A stretch of DNA of 64,000 nt from assembly GCA_003049465.1 (NCBI GenBank), contig PYSS01000099.1:86246-150245 (forward strand), in the 5' to 3' direction. This DNA is from Magnaporthiopsis rhizophila (lineage: Eukaryota > Ascomycota > Sordariomycetes > Magnaporthales > Magnaporthaceae). Below, piece after piece: positions 12,279 to 25,011 of this stretch (its first letter is position 1; every line of letters starts with the position of its first letter). The notes below the pieces were generated by a model. That model searched no databases. It saw only the letters and a program-made list of their open reading frames with translations, and was not told where the DNA came from. A program made the position numbers and the translations under genes.

Positions 12279-13877
12279 AAATGTTGTTTTTTTTGTCGCT
12301 GAAGGGAATTCAACTGTCCGACCGATTTTTTGACTTGCTGCGCTATTCTTTTTTTGGATTTCAACATGGCAGCAACACTCACCGTCGCTACAGGAACTGG
12401 CGTCTCGGCATCTCGCCCTCTTTCCTTGATTTCCTTTGTGCTCTTCACAGGACCATGGTCACTTATATATCTTCACAAATTTTTGTTTCACCTGTTTCTT
12501 TGGTTTCCTTTGTGATCTTCCCAGGACAATGACCGCTATATTTCCTTCATGTTCTCGGCCCTTTCCTTTTGTCTTCGTTACCTCCCTCGGCGCTCCCCAT
12601 CATAGGATGAGGTGCACATGTTTGCGTCGAATGTATATGTCGTTCACACAATTTGACTCTCGAGGGCGAAGGGCATCGCTTCTGTCATGGAGATTTGTAA
12701 CTAGAACTTTTACGAATTGATGACCAAGTAAATGTCCGACGCAGCCTTCCTCTCCTTCTCTCGCATCCTCACTGAGCAGCGTACCGCAGTTCCTATTCCT
12801 TGTGGAAAGAGCAGCGGGGCTTGACGTCATGTGCAAGCGGAGGTGTATCCAAACCTCCCGAGAAACCACTTTACGGATGGGTGCTTCGGGTCCTTGGATA
12901 CCGTTCGTGTCGCAGCCTATCCGGAACGCTTGGGGAAAGAGCTGCAGGCGGCCGTTGGTGGCCGCCGATGACCAGGTGATTGTTTGGTTGGCGGGTTGGG
13001 ATTTACGCGCGTGATGGGGGATCTGCACTGGATTTGTGTGCGCGTCCACCTCGTTACAACCCACCATGATGCTGGCCGTTGGGTCTAGATTTGAGCAAGT
13101 CGAGGCGGCCGTGTTTACAGCATGGTGGTCGAAACCTATAACTCTCGCTGGCTTGCGAGAAATAAGGCAGAACGCCATCCGAGATATTCAGATCTCTCGT
13201 TTACGTTCAAGCTTTTGCCATGGCGGCTTGTGGCGGCTTGTGGGGTCCCTTGCAGGTGCGCGGACTTGCCTGCCTGTGCTCGTAGTCCTACCATAAACCT
13301 ACACAGCTTGGCCCTGTACAGATTGGATAGATGGCGAAAGGAGACGCCAGTAGCCGCAAGCTGTCCCCCAACTTCAAACCTGCCTCCTCGCCCGTCAATA
13401 CTAGATGACTCGCAGAACCCTTGCCCGACGTGCCCACTTCTGCACGGCGATCCGCCCTCTATAGGACAGACGGGTGAAGTGCAAGTTCGAAGTTCGGATC
13501 CTCTGACATCATACCCGCGCCGAGGAGCGCCCGGGGATCGCCTTCGATATGCTTGTCTTGGGAGACTCTAGATGAACCTGCACAATGATGAAGCTTGTTT
13601 ATGTGTGGATAGATGAGGCACGGTTTAAATAGAAGAGACTTTTGCGCCACCTTCCGTCCTCTAGAGTCTGGGCTCTCCATGTTTTTTTTTTATATATATA
13701 TCTTATTCTCTTGAAGTTTCCCAGCCGCGTCGGGGTGGGTAGCCTGTCGTTACCCTCGAGCATTCCTCTAGGCTTATTCGGGTTGCGAATAACAGCACGG
13801 CATACGGAACCCGCGACACCTCGCCTTTGACGTTCAGCCCACATCCACGCAGAAGAAACAAAGAAACAGAGACAAGA
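12279..13877. other. Intergenic spacer
   Basis: The left part, about 12280-12560, is T-rich, probably 3' UTR, and contains a diverged tandem duplication. The rest holds open frames on both strands without domains; the longest, on the minus strand at 12600-13178, is rejected. The last 200 bases before 13878 are a plausible transporter promoter, with a TATA-like run at 13693-13702. Confidence 0.45.
12431..12560 (+). repeat. Diverged tandem duplication, about 74-bp period
   Basis: The string ttcctttgtg followed by a CTCTTC/ATCTTC, CCAGGAC-like and TATAT-like order occurs at 12431 and again at 12505. The two copies differ at scattered positions. This suggests an old slippage duplication in the presumed 3' UTR of the DUF7514 gene. 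Confidence 0.55.
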
Positions 13878-16377
13878 ATGGACTCGAAAGAAGGAGTCGG
13901 CCCGCAGAGGAAGAGCTCTGACGGCTCCGGCGGTCTTCAACGGCCAACACCGCCGACCGCCGACAGCACGCACAAGCCATCATTGCCCTCGTCGCCCGGT
14001 TCGGCAGCAGGCCACAGCGCAGGCCACCGCCTCCAAACCAACCGGCGCCTCGCCAACCCGCTTGCGGGCCGCGGGCGCGCCGAGCTGGCCGCCATGGGCG
14101 AGGACTACTGCCGGCGCCGGGTCGGGCTGGCGACCGACGAAGACGTGCGCGCATTCCGGCTGGGCGCGGCCATTGCCGGCGATGACAGCGACAGTGAAGA
14201 GCCGGCTGGGTTCGAGGACGTCGTCGACGGCGGCCTGATGGACCGCGAGAAGGAGGCGCTGGCGCGCGAAGTGACGGACAAGTGGTCCAACCCCGGGATG
14301 CTTTACTGGGTTGTTGCTAGTAGGTTTTGTTCTCTCTCTGATCCCAATATGACTGAAAAAAAATTAAAAAAAAAAAGTAGAAGCTGACGTTGAAAATCTT
14401 TTCCGCTTGTTTAGTATGCTCCCTCTGCGCCGCCGTGCAGGGCATGGACGAGACGGTGGTCAACGGCGCGCAGTCGTTCTACAAGCACCGGTTCGGCATC
14501 GGCGGCGAGGGCGGCCGGGATGCCTGGCTGCTTGGTCTGACGAACTCGGCACCGTATCTGTGCTGTGCCGTTCTTGGGTGCTGTGAGTTCTTTTTCTGAC
14601 CATCTAGATGCTGTCACGTCCTGCACCATTGGGTGATGACAGATGCGGTGACCGACTGACTTTTGGTCATGTCTGCTCAGGGCTCACTTCGCCCATGAAC
14701 CACCGGCTTGGGAGGAAGGGGACTGTTTTCTGGTCTTGCGTCGGTGAGTGTGCTGCCGCAACATATTCTGCATCTTCAGCCCGAGAAGCGTTCCCGACCC
14801 CTTTCTCGCACGACTAACCGGGCACCTACGTACGGCAGTCTCGGCTGTGGCCTGCTTCTGGCAAGCCTTTACCAACACGTGGTGGCACATGTTCATCGCC
14901 CGTTTTGTTCTCGGCCTAGGAATCGGTCCCAAGTCGGCGACAACCCGTAGGTGTCCATCGGATCCCAACTTCATAGAAACACAAATTTCGACGAGGCTGA
15001 CCATCTGCAGCAATGTTTGCCGCCGAGTGCGCACCCCCAAAACTCCGCGGCGCGCTTGTCATGCAGTGGCAAGTCTGGACGGCCTTTGGCATCATGATTG
15101 GGTGGGTTTACAAGTCGATGCCAGGGATATTGATGAGCAAGTCAAGCAAGACTGACGTCGGCACGTGGAAAACAGATATGTCGCGGACCTGGCATTCTAC
15201 TTTGTGCCCGACCACGGCATCTCACTTGGCCTGAACTGGCGTCTCATGATGGGCAGCGCGGGGGTCCCTGCCGTCGTGGTCTGCTGCCTCATCCCCTTTT
15301 GCACCGTAAGCCTCTCGAGCCCATTTCGGCCCGATAGACACACACAAGACTGATAGAGTAGCCAAAAAGGAATCCCCGCGGTGGTACCTCACAAAGGACA
15401 GACACCTCGACGCCTACAGGGCCATCAGCAGCCTGCGCCACGAAAAGGTGCAGGCGGCGCGCGACCTCTTCTACACGCACGTCCTCCTCGAGGCGGAGCG
15501 CGAGACGCAGCGCGGCGCCACGACCCTCTCCCGGATCCGCGAGCTGTTCACGGTGCGGCGCAACCGCAACGCCGTGGTGGCGAGCGAGGTGGTCATGTTC
15601 ATGCAGCAGTTCTGCGGCGTCAACGTCATCGCCTACTACTCGTCCGAGGTGTTTTTGGCCGCCGGGCTGGGCGAGGTCCCCGCGCTGGCCGCGTCGCTGG
15701 GCTTCGGCGTCGTCAACTGGCTCTTTGCGCTCCCGGCCTTTTTCACCATCGACCGCTTCGGCCGCCGCCCCCTGCTGCTGGCCACGTTCCCGCTCATGGC
15801 GCTGGCCCTGCTGTTCACGGGCTTCTCGTTCTGGATCCCCGACTCGTCCGCCGCGCACGTGGCCTGCGTCGCGCTGGGCATCTACCTGTTCGGCATGGTC
15901 TACTCCCCCGGCGAGGGGCCCGTGCCGTTCACGTACTCGGCCGAGGCGTACCCGCTCCACCTGAGGCCGCTGGGCATGTCGCTCGCGACGGCGACGACGT
16001 GGTTCTTCAACTTTGTGCTGAGCGTCACGTGGCCCAGCATGCTGGCCGCCTTCAAGCCGCAGGGCGCGTTCGGCTGGTATGCCGGCTGGAACGTCGTCGG
16101 GTTTTTTGCCATCCTGCTGCTCGTGCCCGAGACCAAGGAGCGCACGCTCGAGGAGCTGGACGCCGTGTTTGGCGTTACCGCCGGTAGCCTGGTGAGGTAC
16201 GGCCTGGCTAGCCTGCGGTATTTTTTCCACCGGTATCTGTTTGGCAGGGACGTTGAGCCGCCCACGGTGCCGCACGAGTCGCTCGAGGTGCGCCTTGACG
16301 AGGATGACGTCGGCAACGGCGGCGACAAGAGAAAATGGGGGAGCTACAGAAGGACGCTACGGCTCGGGTATAAGTGA
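13878..16377 (+). CDS. MFS sugar transporter (SP family)
   Basis: Seven exons (13878-14319, 14415-14582, 14681-14743, 14839-14946, 15011-15101, 15176-15305, 15370-16377) give 669 aa with continuous frame. Family marks are present: EVTDKWSNPGMLYWVVA then ICSLCAAVQGMDETVVNGA at TM1, NHRLGRKG in the TM2-3 loop, a glycine-rich TM4 (VLGLGIGPKS), ESPRWYL after TM6, QQFCGVNVIAYYSSEVF at TM7, DRFGRRPLL in the TM8-9 loop and PETKERTLEELD after TM12. It should move a hexose or polyol across the plasma membrane by proton symport; the substrate cannot be read from sequence. The soluble N-terminus of about 145 aa, including NPLAGRGRAEL, is normal for this fungal subgroup. The usual CPESPRW reads TESPRW at the last junction, where an A-rich acceptor is used. 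No sugar-metabolism gene is adjacent. Confidence 0.9.
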
Positions 16378-19300
16378 CACATATGAATGGACACGCATTT
16401 TTAGTCCTTATTCTGTAATCCCTTTTCGGTCTAGTACTTGTATGTTTCTGATGTTTCTCTGCCGTTTTCGACCACCCGTCCGTCGGCGTGACACACCCAC
16501 CACCTCTTCGGAGGAAATAAGCCAACAAATGGCGTATCCCATCACACAGGACGCCACGCCCCTGACGATCCCCTCCCGGCAAGCACGGCAAGCAGTTGGA
16601 AAAGAATGAATGCTTGGACCAGACCAGACCTGCCTGACCCCTCCTCCACTATTTTTCCCCTCTGCTACCTAGGCAGACGCGCACAGCCAAAAGGATGACG
16701 CGGTAGGTAAAGGGCCAGTGCGGCATGCTGACCTCTCTTTTTCATGTTTCTACCGGCCAGGCGCTTCCGCCGGCCCTAGGCTGGTTTGTTTCAAGATTGT
16801 GTCTCAGGGCTCACCACGCTTAATTTTGGCACCCATTCGCATGCATCCAAGGAAGGAGGGGGTGGTGCAATGGGGCGGGGCGAGGGCGGGCGGGAATGAG
16901 AGGTGCACAAACATGCGGTGCCACGGGGTAGGTATAGCATGATCCAAGAGCACAAAAGCGGAAAAGAAGAACACGGGAGCGGGCGCGGAGATGAGGCAGG
17001 GACCCAGGTCGATATTTGGGCCCAGAGCTTCTCGAAGCAAAAAGCACGGAATGCCCAGCAAGCAGGGCTCCTCTTTTTTTTTTTTTTTTTTTTGCGGTAG
17101 GGCAACTGGAAAGTGGGGTTTTGGACAAAACCCAACTTGGAACGTTTCCCGCGCAGCAAGCAGCAGGTCGGCCCCTCCTTTCCTTTTTCTGGTTGCAATG
17201 CTGAGTGGTTGATGTCGCTTGCCGTCTCGCCGTATGCATTTGTCGGCCCTGGTCCTTGGCTGTCGTGTGCCCGGGCATGACCGTCCGGCGGAAGGAGAAA
17301 ATAAGACGAAGGAAAGAGTGAGAGACATCTTGCTGCCAGAGGACGTATATGTGGTGGACGTATGCAAACAAAAGGAATGAGTGCTAAGACGCGGGGCATT
17401 TCCCCGTTGTGGCTAGGTACCTATAAGAGCCGGAGAGCGAGAGCGAAAGAGTCATGGTTGGTGCACAGGGGACAAAAAGCGGCAAACAAAACATGGAAAT
17501 GGGTTCGGTCGAGGTTCCATGTTATGCAGAGTCCGCATAGGGTATTCTGGAACGCTGGGCCGAGCGGCCCGTCCATAGCAAAAACTCACCCCCGCGTCGT
17601 GCATAGACCTGTATAGCATAGCGGCTGTTGGCTACACCATGGAAAGGGGGCTGATGGCTGATGGCTGATGTTAGCCTCCCCTTGCCAGGGTATAAAAGGC
17701 ATGATAATGACAACGGGCCGGCGGGAGATGGTCTCTCTCTTTCAGCGAATCATGGTGTCGGAGCCCAAAGCGATGGCGGCATCGGAAACCTGATGTTTTT
17801 CTTTGCTTTCTTTTATTTCTCCTTGATTGTGCAACCCGAGCAGGCATCACCGATAGTCGCGTTCAGGGGCGCGGGGCTGGCGGCGGCGGCAGAAAGCAGC
17901 ATTGGATAGCACCCGCGTAGTCGTCACAGTCACGGTTCACCACACACGCCCACGCACACACAACGATTTGATTTGAATTGCCCGTCCTTCCTTCTGGTCC
18001 AAACTTCCCCTGCTGACTTGGACTTGGCGCACGAGTCATCCCAACTGGCCATTGCCGTCCCATTGCGGGTGGGGGATATGAGACGCGACGACGGGACGAG
18101 CGGCGGATGAGGGGCGAGTCCAATCACCGACGCGTCGTTTCGAGCGGCGGTAGGCGCACGGCAACTTTTGATTGACGGACTTTGCATCCATCGCGAGATG
18201 GACGGTATGTAGGAATGAATGCCGTGACGATTCTCTCGGGAAATATTCCCATCTAGATTCAACACACCCTCTTGACTGTCACGCTGACAGGGAGATCCAG
18301 GCAAATGAGCGTGTTGAGTGGTTGCATCGGCATCGCGTTCACCTACCACCACCGCGGGGCCCTCTCTCGCCCCCCTAGTCTCTCCATCTGCGAGCACTTT
18401 CTTCATCCCAAAGGTGGGATTGGGAATGGATCTGGTGACTGGTGATCAGGGTACTGCACTAACAGGGCCCGCAAGCCTGAAATGCAGGGCGGGACTGGAC
18501 CCGGTATTAGTGCGGTTCCCGCCATCCTTGTCTCCGCAACACAATTGGCACATGCATTCGGTCCATCATCACCTTCAAGGAGCGAAAAGGTGAAAAATCG
18601 ATTTTCGCTTTTGCGAATCAGGTCTGGTGCCACCGCCAGGATCACCATCGATTAGCCCAGGGGACGTGCAAGCTGCCAGCCGTGGCCCGAGCGGCAAAAC
18701 AACCATCTGGTTAGTTTAATTCTCCAGCTGTGTTTGGGATGCCAAAGTTGGTGGCGGCCGGGCTGTCGCTGTGTACCTTGCCGGCAACTGGTCGGAGTGT
18801 GTGACTCCTGTGCACATCAGCTTATCCCCTTGCGGCAACGAGGCGTGTCGATCGGCCTCGCCTAACAACAGGGGGCGGCGCGCGCGTCCACGGTCAAAGT
18901 CGAACGAACTGCCCGTTTGTTCGCTTCTCCAGTGATGTGGGCGGCGGCGGCGGCGGTGTGCGACGAACCACGGGATGGATGTGGAATGAGACCACGCATG
19001 CAGAGCGCGCACAAAGAATCAAGTTGCACCGCCCTCTTGGCGCAAACGAAGCATCGATATCATTGCTCAGACCGCATCCCGAGGCGGAGTGTTGGATGGG
19101 CAGTGAAGGAGGCATTGCTAGCAGCCCGCCGCAGACATTGGAGGTGTGAAACCCCGAGCCTGCACGCAATCCTGCGAGATATAAGCCGCGAAATATCCAA
19201 GGATGTACTGTGCACCAGACATACACCACCATCCGTCTTGGAGCACGGGGCAGCTCGCGGTGCACAACCGCAAGTCTCCGCCGTGGTCTTCGCTTTTTGG

Positions 19301-21834
19301 AAATTTGAACGGCCGCTAGCCGACCCAAGCACAGGCCGCTCGGGAAGCTCGCACCGACTTTTGGCTGGTCGCTGCGCAGGGACCCTACCCAATTCCCCTT
19401 TTGGGGTCGCACTCATGGTGCCATGGATTCCCCTGCATGTCGACCCCTTTTTCCTTCTTCTTATGTCGTGACCGATGGAGGCAGAGAGAGAGAGAAAAAA
19501 AAAAGAGGCGACCATCGACTTTGAGCATCAGAGTTGCAGTTTCCGTGCGGTTGCAATAAGCCCGCATCTCCATGTTTCCACCGTCCGTCCGCGACCCGTC
19601 ACAAAGACGGCGGGAGATGATGCACAAGACGGTTGAAATTAACAGGACTGGGAAGAAAAAGGTAACCAAAGGACAGGGAGTCTGCCTGTGGCTTGCATGC
19701 ATGGCGAACGGAGCATGTTCATGCCTTGACCGTCTGGAGCCAGATCCTCTACCTTGACTCTGCTACCGGCCGTTTCGGCAAAACACACACAAGCAGAGAA
19801 AGCCACGAGAGGGGACATCTAAAAAGAGAGACAAGCGGAATTGCTACGGTCGAGCTGCCTGAGGATAAGAGCGGGCTGAAACATTTGATGGCAATCAGAA
19901 ATAAAACACACCAGAAATTGGATGACATGGAGTTTTACGAGACGGGCCGTTGGGGACGACAGGAGCCTATCTGGTTCCACAGGCGATGGGCACAAAGGGG
20001 CCGTCCTTTCTGTGGCGACCGGCGAATCGAACTCTCCATTCTTTTACTTTCAGACGGCCTTTGGTACCCCAGTTTTTTGCACATCGCTCATCGGTGCTGG
20101 TTCCTTGCAAATCAACGTAATCGTGTGCCGGCCTCGTTCTGCTGCGTTGGCAGGAAGGATGGAAAGAAGAACAACAACTCCTCCAGAGCGACGGGAGCAT
20201 TTCCTTTCGTCACGGTTGTCCACTGTTGCCATCGTCGCTGGGCGCGTGGCAAAACCAGCGGGGCGGGCAATCGTCCCCATCGCTGGTTCGGATGGATTGT
20301 TTACTTCACAATTCATCGTCGGCCCAGACCGGATGCTGCACAAAGAAAGACGTTTGATCTGGCCCAATCGTCGCATGTGCTTGCGTGGATTCCTCCGACG
20401 GCCACAGACGAGCCGTAATTCAAAACATTTTCAACGGAGCTCTTCTCCGTCTCTTGCATTGCTCGCCCGTCGGCTGGCATAATCAACGACTCGGGCGGGG
20501 TGGTCTGGACGAGGCCCGCCTGTGCCGTGGCGCCAGGCAACAGAAGCGGCGGACTGGGCTGGGCTGGTTCGCTGTAATGTGCGGCCGTCTCAAGTCTGGC
20601 TGACGGCCACCACATTCACCATTGAGATCCTCATCAACTTTGTTGGGCACACCAACCAACAAACAGTCTCGATGCCTTTTCTGCCGATTCGCTCTTTTTA
20701 TGCCGTCTCTGTCTTCCTCGATTCCTTGCTGGCGTGTTTGACGATTGGGGACTCTTTATTTCCCATGGGCCCGAAACGGTGTGCAATCTTGTTTTCCTGG
20801 CCCTCCGCGAGTCGCCCCCGGTTCGTCCTGGCGCAGAAACTGACACCCCCGGCAGCGCTCTTAGCGAGATTGGGGGAACTCCCCGGCACCCCTATCGACA
20901 TCCGTCCTCTCAGCCCCACCCACCCCAGTCGAGCACTTTCATGCTTGCCTCAACGCACAACGACTCCCGGCGGATTCGCGGTCCCAAGCCCGCCGACGCC
21001 AGCCCAATTGAACCACTCGGCCCTAATCCGTCTCTGACGATCTGCCTGCGAATTTGGACGGTAACCTGCCCAGTTTCGGGTTTTCCGACCCCTCCCTGCG
21101 AGCGGCGTTTCCTGTCCTCTCCTTTTTTGGTGTCTTCAATTCCATGCAGACATTGTCTGCTAGCCCGACGCCCGTATTTTCTTTTCCAAAGCGACTGCCA
21201 ACCCCCAGGGGCCCCTGGACCCAGAAGACCCGCTTAAGGCATTAGCACCTCGGTCTGTGCTTGTGCTGCGCGTACCGCTGCTTGTCGAATGCTGCTGCAT
21301 CTCTATGAGGCGTGGTGCAGGCCAGGCGACCAGAGACATCAATTGGCGCACACAGACACAGACACAGACAGCGTGCGCCCAGCCGAGCCAGGCACACGCC
21401 CCCTCCAACGAGCCCACTCTGGACAGCACACCTCACAGCAAGCACCGCGCAGAACAAAGCAGCCGGCCCACTGCTGCGAACACACCTGTGCTAGCACAAC
21501 GGAGAAGCCCACGCTTTAACGCGACGGGAACCTCGTGCGATCCCTTGCCCTCCCCCCAGTCTTTTGTCCTGGAGCCCGCTACAGCCAACAGCGGGCCAGC
21601 AGCCAGCCTGCCAGCCACTGGAGGCACGCACTCTCTCTCCTTGTCCGCCCGTGCGGCATTCAAACACGTCGCACAGCACCGTTTTGATTTCCGCCAGGCC
21701 CCAATCGCGCGAGCGAGCCCGTTGCAGGCTGCAGGGTGAATATCCATCGCGGCTCGACGCTCACTGTCGTTTTCGTTGTTGTGGCCGCCTTCGTTTGCGT
21801 CCGCCGCAACAGCAGAAGTAGCAGGAAAAGGAAG

Positions 21835-21877
<43 letters not shown>

Positions 21878-21894
21878 CCCNAAAAAAAAAAAAA
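21835..21894 (+). repeat. Poly-A tract with CCCCC and an ambiguous base
   Basis: About 41 A residues are followed by five C, one N (21881) and 13 A. The C run beside an N inside a homopolymer looks like a consensus or sequencing error, so the true length is unknown. Confidence 0.85.
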
Positions 21895-22350
21895 GGAAAA
21901 GGAACTTCGCCCGCCCAGCGTTGGAATCGGCTGGGCCCAAGCTCGACTCCTCTGTGTCAATTCCCGAACGAAGCAGAACTGATTGACGGGACCCGCCGCC
22001 CGGCTCCCTGGACCTGCACCCCTGGTCCCCTGGCCCTGCAACCCTTTTTTTTTAATCATACCCAAAAATCGTCAGGAGCTTTCCCGGGGGTGCTCTGGTC
22101 CATTCTCCCTCTCTCTTTTGATCGCCCCGTCGTCTCCAGTCGTTCATTTTTGTCCCCCTTTTCAGGAAATCCAAGCCACATACACACGCCGCTGGATACC
22201 TTGACTAGAAGTCATTCTTTTCCCTCCGACCTCCCTCTTCTACGGTTGATACCCTCCTGCCGCCCTGTTTGGCACCGCTCCCTCTTTCTCACCGCGTTTT
22301 TTTTTAGCGCCCTAATCCTGCCGTGGTCCTGCACCAGCCAGTCCACCTGA

Positions 22351-22362
22351 ATGCCCCCGTAA
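22351..22362 (+). promoter_or_regulatory. Possible three-codon upstream ORF
   Basis: ATG CCC CCG TAA sits about 190 nt upstream of the kinase ATG, inside the CT-rich presumed leader. It would encode Met-Pro-Pro. Whether it lies in the mature transcript is unknown. If it does, it could lower translation of the kinase. Confidence 0.35.
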
Positions 22363-22550
22363 CCGCTGCAAGCTCTTTCGACAAGAGCTTCTTCCCACCC
22401 AAGGGCCCAGGTCAGTTTGTGTTGGCGCGGCTCCCTCCAAGGACTGCCACGCTGACCAGCTGCCGAAGGACGGAGCCTCTGTTGGTTGCAGAGCAAGAAA
22501 AGGAGGGAGCGTCGACAAGCTGCCGCAGCGCCGTCACCCACACCGAAGAA

Positions 22551-25011
22551 ATGACGGTTGCACACGATCACGGCCACCGGTCGTCCTCGACCCATCCCCC
22601 AGCAAACATGCTGGCCCTCGAGGATAGGTTTGAGGTCCTGAAGGAGATTGGAGACGGAAGCTTTGGAAGCGTGGCTCTCGCCCGCGTCCGCACAGCAGGA
22701 GCCAGCGTTGCCCGAAGAGGCACTGTGGTAAGTCTACTTTGTCTACACCAAGAACTCCGAAGCAGCTGTTGTGCCACGAAACTGGCACAGAGGCGGCGGC
22801 GGCGGCGGCTGACACGCACAACGTTTGCTCGCTTAGGTTGCCATCAAGACGATGAAGAAGACGTTCGAGTCTTTTACCCCGTGCCTGGAGCTCCGCGAAG
22901 TCGTTTTCCTGAGGACCCTACCCGCCCACGCCCATCTCGTCCCAGCCCTCGACATCTTCCTGGACCCTTTCAGCAAGAAGCTGCATATCGCGATGGAGTA
23001 CATGGAGGGAAACCTCTACCAACTGATGAAGGCTAGGGAACACAAGTGCCTGGACAACTCTAGCGTCAAGAGCATCCTCTTCCAGATCATGCAGGGCCTG
23101 GAGCACATCCACGCCCACAGCTTTTTCCACCGCGACATCAAGCCCGAGAACATTCTGGTGTCGACAAACGGCCACCAGGAATCCACCACCTCGTTCAGGC
23201 GATACTCCTCCCTGGTCAACAGCGCCTCCACGCAGGCATACACGGTCAAGATTGCCGATTTTGGTCTTGCCAGGGAAACACACTCGAAGCTTCCGTACAC
23301 TACCTACGTTTCGACAAGATGGTACAGAGCACCCGAGGTGCTCCTGCGGGCCGGCGAGTACTCGGCCCCCGTTGATATTTGGGCCGTGGGTGCCATGGCC
23401 GTTGAGGTGGCTACGCTGAAGCCGCTGTTTCCGGGCGGCAACGAAGTCGATCAGGTCTGGAGGGTGTGCGAGATCATGGGCAGCCCGGGGAATTGGTACA
23501 ACAAATCTGGTGCCAGGGTAGGTGGTGGTGACTGGAGGGAAGGGACGCGGTTGGCTGGAAAGCTCGGTTTCTCGTTCCCCAAGATGGCACCCCACGCCAT
23601 GGACACGATCCTGCAGTCGCCTCAATGGCCTGCCTCGCTGAGCCAGTTCGTCACTTGGTGTCTCATGTGGGATCCCAAGGCCAGGCCAACATCGACGCAG
23701 GCTTTGGCCCACGAGTACTTCAATGACGCTGTCGATCCACTCAGGCCCAAGTCGTCGGCCTCTAGGATACTGGGCCGCAAGCATTCGGATCTTCGCTCCG
23801 GGTCCAAGGACTCGGCCTCATCCACCCCGACATCATCGAAGCCATCATGGTTTAGGAAATCGCTCATCGGTCGGACCGATAGCAACGAAAGCGCCCCCCC
23901 GCCGCCCGTTGCCAAAGATGTCTCACCGAGACCATCGCCCCCCGTCCACACCGTGTCCGAGACCTCGAACCCGAAGGCCAAGTCCACCGCATCCAAGAGG
24001 ACAACATGGAGCAACGGCCCGTCCAATGTCGCACCGATGCCCATTCTTCCGTCGATCAAGCCCATCTCGCCTCTTTCCGACACCGTCACGGCGCAGGCCA
24101 AGACCCCCTCGTACAACGATTCGTATGCCAACGGAGCCATTCAGCGTGGCAGCGAGAAGGTTTCCAAGAAGATTGGTCGTCAGCTGTCGGTAGCGTCAAG
24201 CACGAACAACTACGCCGAAATTCACAGGCAGCAGGCCGAAAGGGCGCTCAACGGGAACGGTGGGGTTTCGTCGCCCCCTAGCGCCCACAAGGAGAGCTTT
24301 TTCTCGCACTTGCGCAAGAGGGCCCGCCGCTTCTCGGGAAGGCATCAGACTCCAATGTCGCCCAGTTCAGACGACGTCGAGGCCCAGGCTGGATGTGGGC
24401 CATGGAGCAGCAATCGTTCCTCCATGGTCATCGATCAGCCGGCTCCCATCGCCAAGGATGGCGTGTACGAGGCCCATCACGCCTCCGAGGCTCTGCTCCC
24501 GCCCGCAGTCCCTATTCACAACCTGAACGCAAGTACGAGCACCCTGAAGAGGCACCACTCCCTTCCCCACCACCAGCCGAGGTCCGTCGACAACCTCATC
24601 GCGACCAACCGCACCGTCGCCGGCGGACCCGTGTCGAGCCGAACGAGGAGGGCGCAGGCTGTCCAAGGCGTTCACCAGTACGACGCACCAGACGAGGAGG
24701 ACGAGCTCCTAGACGAGGTGCTGAACTCGACACACAAGGCTATGAACCGTCTCGATAAAGACCCGAAGCCTCTAGGGCGGTCGGCCAGCACCATGGCCGT
24801 TTCAACCACGAACCCGTACCCAACCCCATCGCCGTCCGCTAACGGCAACTCGGTCCTATTCGGAGACGGACACGAGGCCGTAACCCCCAAGCCGCTGAAC
24901 CTTAACAAGAAGACGACGGCCGAACACAAGTGGCCGACGCCGCCGTACGAGGAGAGCGAGTGGGCTGCGTCAGCCTCTGCCAGCATTTGGGCAGCGAGCA
25001 ATCGGTTCTAG
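22551..25011 (+). CDS. ime2: Ime2-type CMGC (RCK) protein kinase
   Basis: Two exons (22551-22727 and 22837-25011) give 783 aa. The join RRGTV/VAIKTMKK falls at the catalytic lysine (63) and is phase 0, with GTAAGT, GCTGAC and TTAG signals. Other motifs are the glycine loop GDGSFGSV (34-41), HRD (157-159), DFG (200-202), a TTY activation-loop motif (214-216) and RWYRAPE. The stretch of about 25 residues between ENILV and the DFG motif is an insertion seen in the Ime2/Mde3 group and separates it from ordinary MAP kinases. The C-terminal 450 residues are Ser/Pro-rich and disordered. Ime2-type kinases control meiosis and sexual development in yeasts and act in sexual development in Neurospora. 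The role here is inferred by family. The start is the first ATG in a frame that stays open further upstream. Confidence 0.9.

Larger units (their letters stand above)
16378..22550. other. Long gene-free region upstream of the Ime2-type kinase
   Basis: This 6.2-kb stretch contains open frames up to about 240 codons, but none has a recognisable domain or a plausible exon series. It holds a T20 tract at 17074-17093, GA-rich and CT-rich patches, and an A-tract with an N near 21881. Some of it must be promoter and leader. It may also hold non-coding transcripts or fast-evolving small genes that I cannot support. Confidence 0.45.

Noticed and set aside
12600..13178. 192-codon minus-strand frame between the DUF7514 and transporter genes
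   Set aside because: No domain, no signal peptide, no splice partners and unremarkable composition. I cannot support it as a gene.
15289..16275. 328-codon minus-strand open frame
   Set aside because: Shadow of the sugar transporter's last exon. Its composition (Arg/Glu/Gln/His) reflects GC-rich codon bias on the other strand.
19693..20418. 241-codon plus-strand frame in the long spacer
   Set aside because: No domain and a composition unlike neighbouring exons. The frame is open mainly by chance in GC-rich DNA.
22323..22550. Upstream extension of the Ime2-type kinase
   Set aside because: The frame is open but has no ATG before 22551, and the encoded residues do not resemble a kinase N-terminus. 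It is more likely leader.
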